A stretch of 64,000 nt of DNA. Source: Oscillospiraceae bacterium (GTDB taxonomy: Bacteria > Bacillota > Clostridia > Oscillospirales > Acutalibacteraceae). The translations under genes were made by a program, and so were the position numbers. Position 1 is the stretch's first letter. Each line of letters begins with the position of its first letter. Shown one piece after another: positions 48,699 through 58,585 of the stretch. The stretch spans positions 1-64,000 of the forward strand of contig JAQXSC010000075.1 in assembly GCA_029218825.1 (NCBI GenBank), read 5' to 3'. The notes below the pieces were generated by a model. The model was given only the letters and a program-made list of their open reading frames with translations, had not been told where the DNA came from and made no database searches.

Positions 48699-51600
48699 TT
48701 ATTCTACCGATTTCAAACTTTCTACCATATCAATTCTCTTCATTTTAAAGTACATAATAAAGTTTACAACAAAAGCAAACAATGAGGTCAACAGAACGGA
48801 CAGGATATAACTTATAAAACTTATACTTCTGCCAAACATAATGTCGTCCATTTCAATGGTAGAAACAATAATGTTGCTCAAAAATGTACCGAGAATCAAA
48901 CCGATTACAATACCTAAAATTGCAAGTACAATATTTTCACGGTAAATAAATGCGCTTACCTCTCTGCTGTTAAATCCCAGAACCTTTATGGTAGCAATCT
49001 CTCTGACCCTTTCAATAATGTTAATGTTCGTCAGATTATACAGCACTACAAAAGCAAGGGCACCGGCGCAGATTATCATAACCAGAACTACCATATTAAG
49101 GGAACTTAACATATCGTTAAACTCATTTACGGATGTTTGCATAAGGACAACAGAGGCAATATCCTTGGATTTCAGCATTTTATTGCTGAATTCGGATTGA
49201 GCATTTTCGTCACCGGAATACACAACCAAGAACACGTTAAATTCAGGTTTTCCGAAATTGTCGCTGTAGAATTGCGGTGACATCAACAGAAAGTGACATA
49301 CGTACTGCTCACAAATTCCTGTGATTTTCACATTTCTGCTGACCTTATTGATAGTGAGATTGAAACTGTCCCCTACCTTTGCGCCAAGCATTTTTGCCAT
49401 CTTTTCGCTTATAACTACTCCGTTGTTATTGAGTTTGATTTCCTTTCCTGTAACCCTGTCTTGAAGTCCTATTGCCTGTGAAAAATACTCAAGGCTCTTT
49501 GGAACAGTCACCTTTATTTTATCATCAAGTTTAACTTTGGAATTAGATGCTTCTCCATCCATAAAGGAAACAAGATTGCTTGAATCAACATATTTTTCTT
49601 TTTCAATTTCGTCTTGGATTTCTGCTAACTCTTTACTTCCCATATTTGGTTGAGGCGCTACCACAATATTATATTTGTAAACATCAGTAAACTGTCTGTT
49701 GGAAATTGCGTTAATGGAATCCTTTAACCCAAAAGCAGAGATAATTAAGGCGGTACACCCTGCAATACCTATTACCGTCATTAACATTCGGCTTTTGTAT
49801 CTGAAAATATTTCTGACTGTAACCTTTGAATTAAAGCCAAGATGTTTCCAAATCGGAGTAATTCTTTCAAGTAAGACACGTTTACCTGCTTTCGGTCCTT
49901 TAGGTCGCATTAACATAGCAGGTCTGTGTTTCAGAGTTTTGTAACAGGCGATTGCAGACACAACGGTAGTACATAATATTGCAAAGGTTATTCCGATAAC
50001 CACAGAAGCAAAATCAACTGTCAGCGGAATCGGATCCATTGTATACATCATTTCATATGCACGATATATAATAAACGGCAACGTATTCACGCCCAGTATT
50101 ATTCCGATAACTCCCCCTAAAACTCCGGCAAGTGAGGAGTAAATCAAGAACTTTGAAACTATTGCTCTGTCAGAATATCCGAGTGCTTTCAATGTGCCTA
50201 TTTCTGTACGTTTTTCATCAACAAGTCTTGTCATTGTTGTTAAGCACACAAGTATTGCAACAAGTAAGAATATCATAGGAAACAACTCTGCCAAAGCGTC
50301 AATTTTTTCAGTATTTTCAGAAAAAGCAGAATAGCCGGGATTATCCTCTCGAGTGAACACATACCACTTTGGATTTGATATACTGTCCAATTTTTCCTGT
50401 GCGTCGGCTAATTTCTTTTCAGCCTTTTCAAAACCGTCATAGGCTTTTTTCTTTGCGTCTTTAAACTTTTTCTCATTTTTTTCAAGAGTATTATTACCGG
50501 AAATTTTGTTTTCCGCTAAAGTTTTTTCGCCGTTTTTCAACTGTTTTTCAGAGGAAATCAACTTTTGATAACCCCGGTCAAGTTGTTTCTTTCCCTCAAT
50601 CTTTGACAGATTTAATTTCTTTTTGCCGTTTTCTATCTCCTGTTTTCCTGCGTCTAATTTCTCTTTTGCCGTATTTAACCGGGCTTTTGCTGACTTTAAC
50701 TTTTTATCGGCTTTCGCAAGTTCGGTTTCACCCTTTTTTATTCCGTCATTTATTGCGGTTATGCCCTCTGTTACTGTAGTTTTCTGTAAATTAAGTTCCT
50801 TAACTTTTTCTTTAAAAACTATTTCCATAAAAGGGTTGCCGTCGATAATTTTGTTAAGTTTTTCTAAAGCATTGTTAATTTGCTTTAAACCTTTTTTGGC
50901 TTCATCTAACTTTTTCTCAAGGTCAGGTTTTGTTTTGTTATAAAACTTCTTGTAATTTATATTGTACTTTGCAACACCGCTTTTGTATTCACGTAAACCT
51001 CTGTTATATTCCTTTAGTCCTTTGTTATACTCTTCCTCTGCGTCTTTAATTTTCTTTTCTGCATTGGCAATTTCTGTGCTATATTTTTCTTTTGCGGAAT
51101 TATATTCGATTTTACCTTTGGCAAGTTCAATATAGCCGTCCCTGATTTTCTTTTCAGCCAAAGCGATTTGGGACTTATATTCTCTTTTTCCCTCTGTCAG
51201 TTTATTTTCTGCGTCACTTAATTTTTTTAATATTTTTGCCTTTCTATTGTTGTATTCAATAGTTTTTTCATCAAGTGTTTTTTGAGCGTCATCAAGATTT
51301 TCAACCTTGAAAATTTCGGAACGCTCCTTGCCTATTGACTTAACAGCACTTTTCAGGCTGTTAATGTTATCGGTATATTTGGGAGTAACGGTATCATCCT
51401 CAGAATATGAAGTTTTCAGATAAACCTCGGTGTATCTGTCAACCTTGAAGTTGCTTTTATCAACGTACATAAAAGTGTCTAAACTGCCGTCGCCGATAGT
51501 TGTAGCCCCACGTTCATAGGAGATATACATAGGTGAACGGATTTGTCCCACCACCTTGTATTCAAAAGTGTTGAGAACCTCTGTATAATCCACATCCTCG

Positions 51601-52061
51601 CACACTTCGTCTATGGTAACAATATCGCCGATATTGGGAGTTTTGCCTGAAAAATTACCGCTCTCAACCACTATTTCGCCTTTTTTGTTCGGCAATCTGC
51701 CCTCTGTTACTACAGGCGTATTCAAGGTTTCATTTGTCGCAATAAGCCTTACTTCGTGAACTCCCTTATTATAATTCGCAACTGCATCGGAAAAATATCC
51801 GCCCTCAACCTCGGTAACTTCAGGGATATTTTTCAAAGCCTGAATATCCCCTTTATCAAAACCTACTGTTGACAAAAGGCGATAATCCATAAGATTTGTT
51901 CTCTCATAATAGTCGTTAGCCATTGTTGTCATAGATGGGGCGGTTGCCTTTATTCCGGAATAAAAGCCACAACCTAATGCTATGATAGCCATTATGGAGA
52001 AAAATCTGGCTTTTGAACTTTTAATTTCTCGAATAGTGCTTTTTAAAAGTGATTTTCTCAT
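48699..52061 (-). CDS. FtsX-family ABC permease with long coiled-coil ectodomain
   Basis: 1120 aa; two FtsX-like TM blocks; ~350 aa Lys/Glu-rich heptad region. Confidence 0.9.
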   Translation of the reverse strand: MRKSLLKSTIREIKSSKARFFSIMAIIALGCGFYSGIKATAPSMTTMANDYYERTNLMDYRLLSTVGFDKGDIQALKNIPEVTEVEGGYFSDAVANYNKGVHEVRLIATNETLNTPVVTEGRLPNKKGEIVVESGNFSGKTPNIGDIVTIDEVCEDVDYTEVLNTFEYKVVGQIRSPMYISYERGATTIGDGSLDTFMYVDKSNFKVDRYTEVYLKTSYSEDDTVTPKYTDNINSLKSAVKSIGKERSEIFKVENLDDAQKTLDEKTIEYNNRKAKILKKLSDAENKLTEGKREYKSQIALAEKKIRDGYIELAKGKIEYNSAKEKYSTEIANAEKKIKDAEEEYNKGLKEYNRGLREYKSGVAKYNINYKKFYNKTKPDLEKKLDEAKKGLKQINNALEKLNKIIDGNPFMEIVFKEKVKELNLQKTTVTEGITAINDGIKKGETELAKADKKLKSAKARLNTAKEKLDAGKQEIENGKKKLNLSKIEGKKQLDRGYQKLISSEKQLKNGEKTLAENKISGNNTLEKNEKKFKDAKKKAYDGFEKAEKKLADAQEKLDSISNPKWYVFTREDNPGYSAFSENTEKIDALAELFPMIFLLVAILVCLTTMTRLVDEKRTEIGTLKALGYSDRAIVSKFLIYSSLAGVLGGVIGIILGVNTLPFIIYRAYEMMYTMDPIPLTVDFASVVIGITFAILCTTVVSAIACYKTLKHRPAMLMRPKGPKAGKRVLLERITPIWKHLGFNSKVTVRNIFRYKSRMLMTVIGIAGCTALIISAFGLKDSINAISNRQFTDVYKYNIVVAPQPNMGSKELAEIQDEIEKEKYVDSSNLVSFMDGEASNSKVKLDDKIKVTVPKSLEYFSQAIGLQDRVTGKEIKLNNNGVVISEKMAKMLGAKVGDSFNLTINKVSRNVKITGICEQYVCHFLLMSPQFYSDNFGKPEFNVFLVVYSGDENAQSEFSNKMLKSKDIASVVLMQTSVNEFNDMLSSLNMVVLVMIICAGALAFVVLYNLTNINIIERVREIATIKVLGFNSREVSAFIYRENIVLAILGIVIGLILGTFLSNIIVSTIEMDDIMFGRSISFISYILSVLLTSLFAFVVNFIMYFKMKRIDMVESLKSVE

Positions 52062-52062
52062 A

Positions 52063-52725
52063 CTAATTCATCCACTTACGTTTCTTCTTAATAAACAGCA
52101 TCACAAAAACAATAATCAAAACAAAACAAGGTACTAATGCGGAAATACACATAAATATGTTTGTTATCACTGCGCCCACAGCCGCACCTACAATAAAGGA
52201 TAAAATTACGCTGAGATACACCAATCCGCTTTTTAAATCCGCCTTATCCCTGTTTTCACCATATCTGCAAAGGGCTTCAACTCCGCTTCGCAGATTGCCT
52301 GTGCACATTGTAGTTGCAAGGATATTACCCTTGATTCTTCTAAAACTTTGAACCTGTAGTGAACATACAAAGGAAATAATAATATTTACTATCATATTGC
52401 TGATTTTTCCCTCCGGCACAAAGGCTACCGCAATCAGCGAGGCAATTTCCACACCCAGGACAATTTGTTTCCATTGTAAAAAATCATTTTCCAAAAACTT
52501 GCTTTTGATAAAGTAGGATACTATAACACCAAACACAAAGGCAAAAACAGGAATTGAGTAATTTATTGCAGATAAAAAGTTGCCTTTAGCCACACTAACC
52601 CCAAGCAAAACCATATTTCCTGTCTGCGCATTTGCAAAAACACCGTCCCTGCAAATATATGTATAAACATCTAAAAATCCACCGGCAAATGCAAGTAAAT
52701 ATCCTACCATAAGAGTATGGGACAT
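52063..52725 (-). CDS. DUF1275 (YoaK-like) membrane protein
   Basis: LAFAGGFLDVYTYICRDGVFANAQTGNMVLLG. Confidence 0.9.
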   Translation of the reverse strand: MSHTLMVGYLLAFAGGFLDVYTYICRDGVFANAQTGNMVLLGVSVAKGNFLSAINYSIPVFAFVFGVIVSYFIKSKFLENDFLQWKQIVLGVEIASLIAVAFVPEGKISNMIVNIIISFVCSLQVQSFRRIKGNILATTMCTGNLRSGVEALCRYGENRDKADLKSGLVYLSVILSFIVGAAVGAVITNIFMCISALVPCFVLIIVFVMLFIKKKRKWMN

Positions 52726-52757
52726 ATTAATCTCTTTTTTCAAAAAATCCCCTCGTA

Positions 52758-53459
52758 TTACCATTCTATAGTTTCAACATCCACAGGATTGTTGTTATAT
52801 ACATCGCTGACGATTTTACCGCTTTTCATAGTCAGCACGTGGTCAGCCATTGGCGTAATAGCCTGATTATGGGTAATCAGGATTACGGTCATTTTCTCTT
52901 TTCGGCAAGTGTCCTGCAACAGTTTTAAAATCTGACGTCCTGTATTGTAGTCAAGTGCGCCTGTAGGCTCGTCACAAAGCAGTATTTTAGGCCGTTTTGC
53001 AAGGGCTCTGGCGATTGATACTCGCTGTTGCTCACCGCCTGAAAGTTGACTTGGGAAGTTATCTTTTCTGTGGGACAAGCCGACAGCCTCCAAAGCCTTG
53101 TCAGGCTCCATTGGATTGCTGCAAACCTGAACTGCAAGTTCCACGTTTTCCTTAGCCGTCAGATTTGGCACAAGGTTGTAAAACTGAAAAACAAATCCTA
53201 TTTCATATCGCCTGTAAGGAGTCAACGCCTTTTCCTTTAATCCGCTTATTACCTTGCCGTTTACCGTGATATTTCCGCTGCTGCAACTGTCCATTCCGCC
53301 GAGGATATTCAACAATGTTGTTTTTCCTGCACCTGATGTACCTACCACAATGGCAAATTCACCCTCCTCTATGCTAAAGGAAATATCATCAACCGCTTTG
53401 ATGGTAACTTCGCCCATTTTATATATTTTACTTACGTTGCTAAATTCTACAAGGCTCAT
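52758..53459 (-). CDS. ABC transporter ATP-binding protein (MacB/LolD-like)
   Basis: [42 protein letters not shown]. Confidence 0.95.
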   Translation of the reverse strand: MSLVEFSNVSKIYKMGEVTIKAVDDISFSIEEGEFAIVVGTSGAGKTTLLNILGGMDSCSSGNITVNGKVISGLKEKALTPYRRYEIGFVFQFYNLVPNLTAKENVELAVQVCSNPMEPDKALEAVGLSHRKDNFPSQLSGGEQQRVSIARALAKRPKILLCDEPTGALDYNTGRQILKLLQDTCRKEKMTVILITHNQAITPMADHVLTMKSGKIVSDVYNNNPVDVETIEW

Positions 53460-53589
53460 AAATCTCATCCCTAAAAATTTGTATTAATATATTGTACCAC
53501 AAAGTTCTATACATTTCAATTACAAACATTTGCAAAGAGTATATTATTATGATAAAATATATTTCAATATTCACAAAGGTAACAGAGAT

Positions 53590-54270
53590 ATGAAATACAA
53601 AAACATACACAAGGGAATATTCAAAAGCAGACCTAACCGATTTATCGCACAGGTTGAAATTGACGGTGTAAATACTACTGTTCACGTTAAAAACACAGGC
53701 AGATGCAAGGAACTTTTAACGGAAAATGCCACAGTTTTTCTTGAAAAAAGCGACAATCCCCTGCGGAAAACTCAATACGATTTAGTTGCTGTTTACAAGG
53801 GTGACAGGCTTATAAATATGGACAGCCAAGCACCGAATCTTGTTTTCGGCGAATTTCTAAAAAAGAATATTCTTATAAAAAATACTACACAAATAAAACC
53901 GGAGCATAAATTTAACAACAGCAGATTTGACTTTTACGTTGAAGCCGATAATCGGAAAATTTTTCTTGAAGTTAAAGGAGTAACCCTTGAAGAAAATAAT
54001 GTTGTAATGTTCCCTGACGCACCCACCGAAAGAGGACTAAAGCATATTGTGGAACTTGTTGAAGCTCATAAACAAGGCTATGAAACCTACTGCGTATTTA
54101 TTATTCAAATGGAAAACGTAGATTATTTTACACCTAATGCTAAAACTCAGCCTGAGTTTGCACAGGCACTAAAGGACGCTGAAAATTCAGGAGTACACCT
54201 AATTGCCTATGACTGTATTGTTACGGAAAACAGCCTTGAAGTAAATAATGAAGTAAAAATAATTCTATAA
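53590..54270 (+). CDS. sfsA: Sugar fermentation stimulation protein homolog
   Basis: RFIAQVEIDGVNTTVHVKNTGRCKELL; FLEVKGVTLEENNVVMFPDAPTERGLKH. Confidence 0.94.
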   Translation: MKYKNIHKGIFKSRPNRFIAQVEIDGVNTTVHVKNTGRCKELLTENATVFLEKSDNPLRKTQYDLVAVYKGDRLINMDSQAPNLVFGEFLKKNILIKNTTQIKPEHKFNNSRFDFYVEADNRKIFLEVKGVTLEENNVVMFPDAPTERGLKHIVELVEAHKQGYETYCVFIIQMENVDYFTPNAKTQPEFAQALKDAENSGVHLIAYDCIVTENSLEVNNEVKIIL

Positions 54271-54282
54271 AGGAATGATAAT

Positions 54283-55107
54283 ATGTTAAATATAGGATGT
54301 CACTTGTCTGTATCCAAAGGTTTTGAATTTATGGGCAAACAGGCAATAGAACTTGGCGGTAATACCTTTCAATTCTTTACACGTAACCCTCGCGGCGGTA
54401 AGGCAAAGGAAATTGACACAAAGGATACACAGGCTCTTATTAAACTGATGAATGAAAATAACTTTGCAAAAATTCTTGCCCACGCACCCTATACGTTAAA
54501 CCCCTGCTCAAAAGATGAACACACACGAGAATTTGCATTTCAGACTATGAGCGATGATTTAAAGAGAATGGAGTATTTGCCTAATAATCTTTACAACTTT
54601 CACCCTGGCTCTCACGTAGGACAAGGAATCGAAAAAGGAATACAGTTGATTTCTGAGTTGCTGAATACAGTATTGTGGGAGGATATGACTACTACTGTTT
54701 TGCTTGAAACTATGGCAGGTAAAGGAAGCGAAGTAGGCAGTAAATTTCAGGAACTGAAAGAGATTATTGACAATGTTCAACTAAAGGAGAAAATGGGCAT
54801 TTGTCTTGACACCTGCCACGTATTTGACGGCGGATATGATATAAAGGATAATCTTGAAGCAGTCCTTGAGGAATTTGATAAAGTAATCGGAATTGACAGG
54901 CTTAAAGCCATTCACATTAACGACAGTAAAAATCCCATTGAAAGCCACAAGGACAGACACGAAAAAATCGGCGAGGGATATATAGGGATAGAGGCATTTG
55001 AAAGAATAGTAACCCACCCTATTCTAAAGGATTTACCCTTTTATCTTGAAACTCCCAACGAACTTGATGGATATGCAAAGGAAATTGCTCTGCTAAAATC
55101 CTTCTAA
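54283..55107 (+). CDS. nfo: Endonuclease IV
   Basis: [49 protein letters not shown]. Confidence 0.96.
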   Translation: MLNIGCHLSVSKGFEFMGKQAIELGGNTFQFFTRNPRGGKAKEIDTKDTQALIKLMNENNFAKILAHAPYTLNPCSKDEHTREFAFQTMSDDLKRMEYLPNNLYNFHPGSHVGQGIEKGIQLISELLNTVLWEDMTTTVLLETMAGKGSEVGSKFQELKEIIDNVQLKEKMGICLDTCHVFDGGYDIKDNLEAVLEEFDKVIGIDRLKAIHINDSKNPIESHKDRHEKIGEGYIGIEAFERIVTHPILKDLPFYLETPNELDGYAKEIALLKSF

Positions 55108-55170
55108 AAATTGTAACACATATTTCTTTTCTCAATATTATGTAGTGTAAGGGAAAGGAGGAAAGAACTT

Positions 55171-55296
55171 ATGTGGAACAACTGTTTTGGCGGCAATAGT
55201 TGCATTTGGATCATCTTAATTATCCTTATTTTCTGTTGCTGTGGCAACAACAACGGCGGCGATAACTGTGGCTGCGGTAATAACTGCGGTTGCTAA
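55171..55296 (+). CDS. 41-aa Cys/Gly/Asn-rich small membrane-type protein
   Basis: MWNNCFGGNSCIWIILIILIFCCCGNNNGGDNCGCGNNCGC; AAAGGAGG SD, own terminator; missing from the ORF track. Confidence 0.75.
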   Translation: MWNNCFGGNSCIWIILIILIFCCCGNNNGGDNCGCGNNCGC

Positions 55297-55307
55297 ATAG
55301 CAAAAAT

Positions 55308-55331
55308 GGGCTACCTCATAAGAGGTAGCCC
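55308..55331. terminator. Terminator between small ORF and amylase
   Basis: Perfect GGGCTACCTC ATAA GAGGTAGCCC. Confidence 0.8.
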
Positions 55332-55342
55332 TAATTCTTTGA

Positions 55343-58183
55343 TTATCCAACAGGATTATAACCTTTGGACCAAGTGTATTTTGTACTTGACATTGACAGA
55401 CTGATAGCATTTTCTTCATCAGTACGAGCCCTTGTAGGCTTAAAGGAGTTAAGAGTATTTAAGGAGTCATTAATATCAAGTTCGGTTGTTGTCCAAGTTG
55501 TTCTGTAGAAGGACAAGTTTTTCCAATCCTGCGGAATGTTTGCGTATGCATATACAACCTGATCGTCGGTTTCAGCCTCTTGCTTTATTGTTTCAATAGC
55601 CTCGCCTGTATCATTGTTGTAAATCCACATTTTGCAGCCGTTTGAGAATATTGAGGTTGCGCCGGGATTCTTTGCTACTACATAGAATACCATTTCTCCT
55701 TCAGGAGCAGTAGGAACAGTAGAAGGCGGATCGGTTGGGTCTGGGTCTTGAGAAACATCACCGTAGTGACTTACACCGATTTCATAATCAACGCTAAATC
55801 CTGCGCAGTATTTCTGAATTAGTGTAACGTCCTCAATATTAATCTGCTTGTCGCCGTTTACGTCGGCATTTTTAGATGCAACAGACACAAGTTGCTTTTT
55901 ACCTACAAGTGCCTTTTGGATATATGTTGCATCCTTAATATTTACAATGCTGTCGCTGTCACATTCGCCCAACATTCCGTAAACAGAGCCAAGTGTAAAT
56001 GATGTTTCACCCCACTTGCTTTCAGCGGTAAGAATATGATTTTTGCCGTTAATTGCAAGTATTTTTTTACTTGCCTGTGCCGGATACTGATGACCCTTGC
56101 CGTCGGTAAAGATTGCACCTGAGGTAGTACTCTTTGTCAGGTTTAATTCAACGTCCTTTGTTCCCTCGCCGTCAGGTACTGTAACAGTTCCGTTTACGTC
56201 AGGAATTTCATAGTAGTACAGACCGGTTGCGGAATCGTATTCCATCTTTTCGCCCGGCCAACTGCGGTTGTTTATTGAATAATTATCGTCATTATTATAT
56301 CTGTCAAAAGCGTAGCAATAAACCTCGTCATACTGTGCTTTTGAGTTGTCAAAATACACATACAAGCCTGTATTTGCAGGTTGCAGCTTTTCATAGAAAT
56401 AGGTTACGGTACTTGTTAAATCTCCCTTAACAGCAGTCAGTTTAACAGGGATTTTTTCGCCGTACTCATATCCTGCGCCTACTGTGATTTCTGTTGTTCC
56501 TGTAAATGGAACAGCCTCGCTGTCGCCTATCTGATATGTTGCGGACTCTGCATTTTCAGCAGTAGCGGTAAATGTAAAACTTTCACCCTTAAAGGTTGTG
56601 TTGCCCTTGCTTACTGCAATCTTTGGAGAAACTGCACCGTCATATACAACAGCAATACCTGTTGAGCCCATTTTACCTGTAACAGTACCGTCTTTTACGG
56701 TAAATTCGTTGCCGGTAATTGTATCAATATAACTGCCGTCAGCCATTGTAGTACCGCTGATATTTACGTCAGCATCGTTGCCGTTACAGTTTACGATAAC
56801 AATACCTGTAGTACCGCGCTGGTTGTAAGCCAAATCACCGCTATAGCCTACAGACTCGCTCTCACCTACAAATTTATTGTGAAATTTATTTACTTCTGAA
56901 ACAGCAGTTGACTTCCAACTTAAGTCGCCAACCTCTGACATTAATACACCGGGTCTTGCAAAGTACAATGAAGTAGCATCTTTACGGGAAGCATTTAATG
57001 CCCATGACTTCATAATAACTTCGTTAGATACATTCTTGGTTGAAGACAAACCGCCTGCACCGGAAGTACCTAAATATGTATCGTGAGATTCTGCCCAAAG
57101 AACTGTTTTATCAGCGGCAGCACCGATAAAGGTACCTGTGCCGTTGTTCTTCATCACGTTAGACGCACTCTGTGCGTTGTTCTTATATACATAATTTGTG
57201 ACAGAATCACCCTCACGGTTATCTGTAACACTCATATATTTTGTGTAAAATTCAATTTTCCTATCTTTAACAACAGGATCATCAGAATCATCAGAATCAT
57301 CAGAAAATTTACCTACAGAGTTCAGAATTTCACCGTAATAGAAAAGTTCTTTTCCATCCTGGGTTTCTCTTGCATAATCAGAAGCCGCGCCTAAAACATT
57401 CGGCCAGTAATTAGAAGCATAATCACCGTCGTCAGGAGTTTCAATGTGTTTAGCCGCATCAAAACGGAAACCGTCAACACCGCAGTCAACACATTCCTTT
57501 AACAGTCCTGTTGCCAATTCCTGAATATAATCAGAACCGGTGTTAACAGAAATCAAGTTATTTACATAACCTTGAGTAATTGACTGTGGGTCTGAGTCCA
57601 TAGCATTTTTTGTGCAGAAGTGTAAGTACTTCAATTTGTCTGCATTGTTGGTATTATAATTATCCTTGTAATCGTTATAGATTTCAGGTAATGTGTCAGC
57701 AAGACCATCATAAAGCGTACCAAAATTACCATTTGTATCGTTGGCTAAATGGTTCATTACAACGTCACAAATAATCTTTATGCCGTACTTGTGGGCCTCT
57801 GTGCAAAGTTCGGTTAAATCTTCCTTTGTACCAAGCCATGACTCGTTAGCAATAGAATATGTAAGTGGCTGATAAAGTTTCCAATACTGACCTGTTACGT
57901 CATACCAATGGCCGTAGTTCTTTGGCTGTTGAACAGGAGAGGTCTGTATTGTACTGTAACCAGCCTCTGCAATAGCAGACAGGTTGTCCTTGATTGTGTC
58001 ATATGACCAACAAAAAGCGTGGAGAATAACACCGTCTTGGGTGTTTTTCTGCAGGTTAATTGTTGATGCCTCTGCTCCGCTTGTGTTTTTATCGGTTGTT
58101 ACGGCATTTGCAATAACAGTACAACCGATAAGCATACAGAGTGTTACCACAAGGCACAAAACCTTTAGTAATCCTTTTTTCAT
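55343..58183 (-). CDS. Secreted GH13 alpha-amylase with CBM26-like module, internal type I dockerin and C-terminal uncharacterised domain
   Basis: GVDGFRFDAAKH catalytic motif; WPGEKMEYDSATGLYYYEIP starch-binding-like segment; dockerin repeats DSDSIVNIKDATYIQKAL and DVNGDKQINIEDVTLIQKYC. Confidence 0.92.
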   Translation of the reverse strand: MKKGLLKVLCLVVTLCMLIGCTVIANAVTTDKNTSGAEASTINLQKNTQDGVILHAFCWSYDTIKDNLSAIAEAGYSTIQTSPVQQPKNYGHWYDVTGQYWKLYQPLTYSIANESWLGTKEDLTELCTEAHKYGIKIICDVVMNHLANDTNGNFGTLYDGLADTLPEIYNDYKDNYNTNNADKLKYLHFCTKNAMDSDPQSITQGYVNNLISVNTGSDYIQELATGLLKECVDCGVDGFRFDAAKHIETPDDGDYASNYWPNVLGAASDYARETQDGKELFYYGEILNSVGKFSDDSDDSDDPVVKDRKIEFYTKYMSVTDNREGDSVTNYVYKNNAQSASNVMKNNGTGTFIGAAADKTVLWAESHDTYLGTSGAGGLSSTKNVSNEVIMKSWALNASRKDATSLYFARPGVLMSEVGDLSWKSTAVSEVNKFHNKFVGESESVGYSGDLAYNQRGTTGIVIVNCNGNDADVNISGTTMADGSYIDTITGNEFTVKDGTVTGKMGSTGIAVVYDGAVSPKIAVSKGNTTFKGESFTFTATAENAESATYQIGDSEAVPFTGTTEITVGAGYEYGEKIPVKLTAVKGDLTSTVTYFYEKLQPANTGLYVYFDNSKAQYDEVYCYAFDRYNNDDNYSINNRSWPGEKMEYDSATGLYYYEIPDVNGTVTVPDGEGTKDVELNLTKSTTSGAIFTDGKGHQYPAQASKKILAINGKNHILTAESKWGETSFTLGSVYGMLGECDSDSIVNIKDATYIQKALVGKKQLVSVASKNADVNGDKQINIEDVTLIQKYCAGFSVDYEIGVSHYGDVSQDPDPTDPPSTVPTAPEGEMVFYVVAKNPGATSIFSNGCKMWIYNNDTGEAIETIKQEAETDDQVVYAYANIPQDWKNLSFYRTTWTTTELDINDSLNTLNSFKPTRARTDEENAISLSMSSTKYTWSKGYNPVG
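57278..57304. repeat. Three perfect 9-bp tandem repeats (ATCATCAGA)
   Basis: Encodes SDDSDDSDD within the amylase. Confidence 0.9.
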
Positions 58184-58316
58184 AAAAAACTTCCTTTCGT
58201 TTATAAATACTTACTTATATTATATACAAAATCCACCATATAATCAAGTTGCTAAATCTACAATATTCAGTATAAAATTTTGTCTATACTAACAATATTT
58301 TATTCAATAATTTAAA

Positions 58317-58337
58317 AGGGCGGTTGATAGCCGCCCT
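58317..58337 (-). terminator. Terminator downstream of the Cys-rich small ORF
   Basis: AGGGCGG/CCGCCCT stem followed on the minus strand by TTTT. Confidence 0.65.
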
Positions 58338-58343
58338 CCCTAA

Positions 58344-58511
58344 TTAACATTTATGTTCTGTGCAATCTTTGTGATGATGACATTTGCAACAAACACATTC
58401 TACACAGCGGTTTTTACATTCGCATTTCTCTTTTTCTCGGCAATCATCATGACAATGATCGTATTTTTTCACTTCGCAACAATCGCCTCTTGAGCAATCA
58501 TATATTTTCAT
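58344..58511 (-). CDS. 55-aa Cys/His-rich protein (metallothionein-like)
   Basis: MKIYDCSRGDCCEVKKYDHCHDDCREKEKCECKNRCVECVCCKCHHHKDCTEHKC; 14 Cys, 6 His; absent from the ORF track. Confidence 0.7.
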   Translation of the reverse strand: MKIYDCSRGDCCEVKKYDHCHDDCREKEKCECKNRCVECVCCKCHHHKDCTEHKC

Positions 58512-58585
58512 AAGACAAGCCCCTTTTTATTTTCCTATCTGTATCTACAGATACTACATTATATGAAACTTTGGGCCTTGTGACA

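Noticed and set aside
57083-57394. + strand 103-aa ORF in the amylase
   Set aside because: Antisense frame of GH13 coding sequence; IIRIIRIIR reflects the 9-bp repeat
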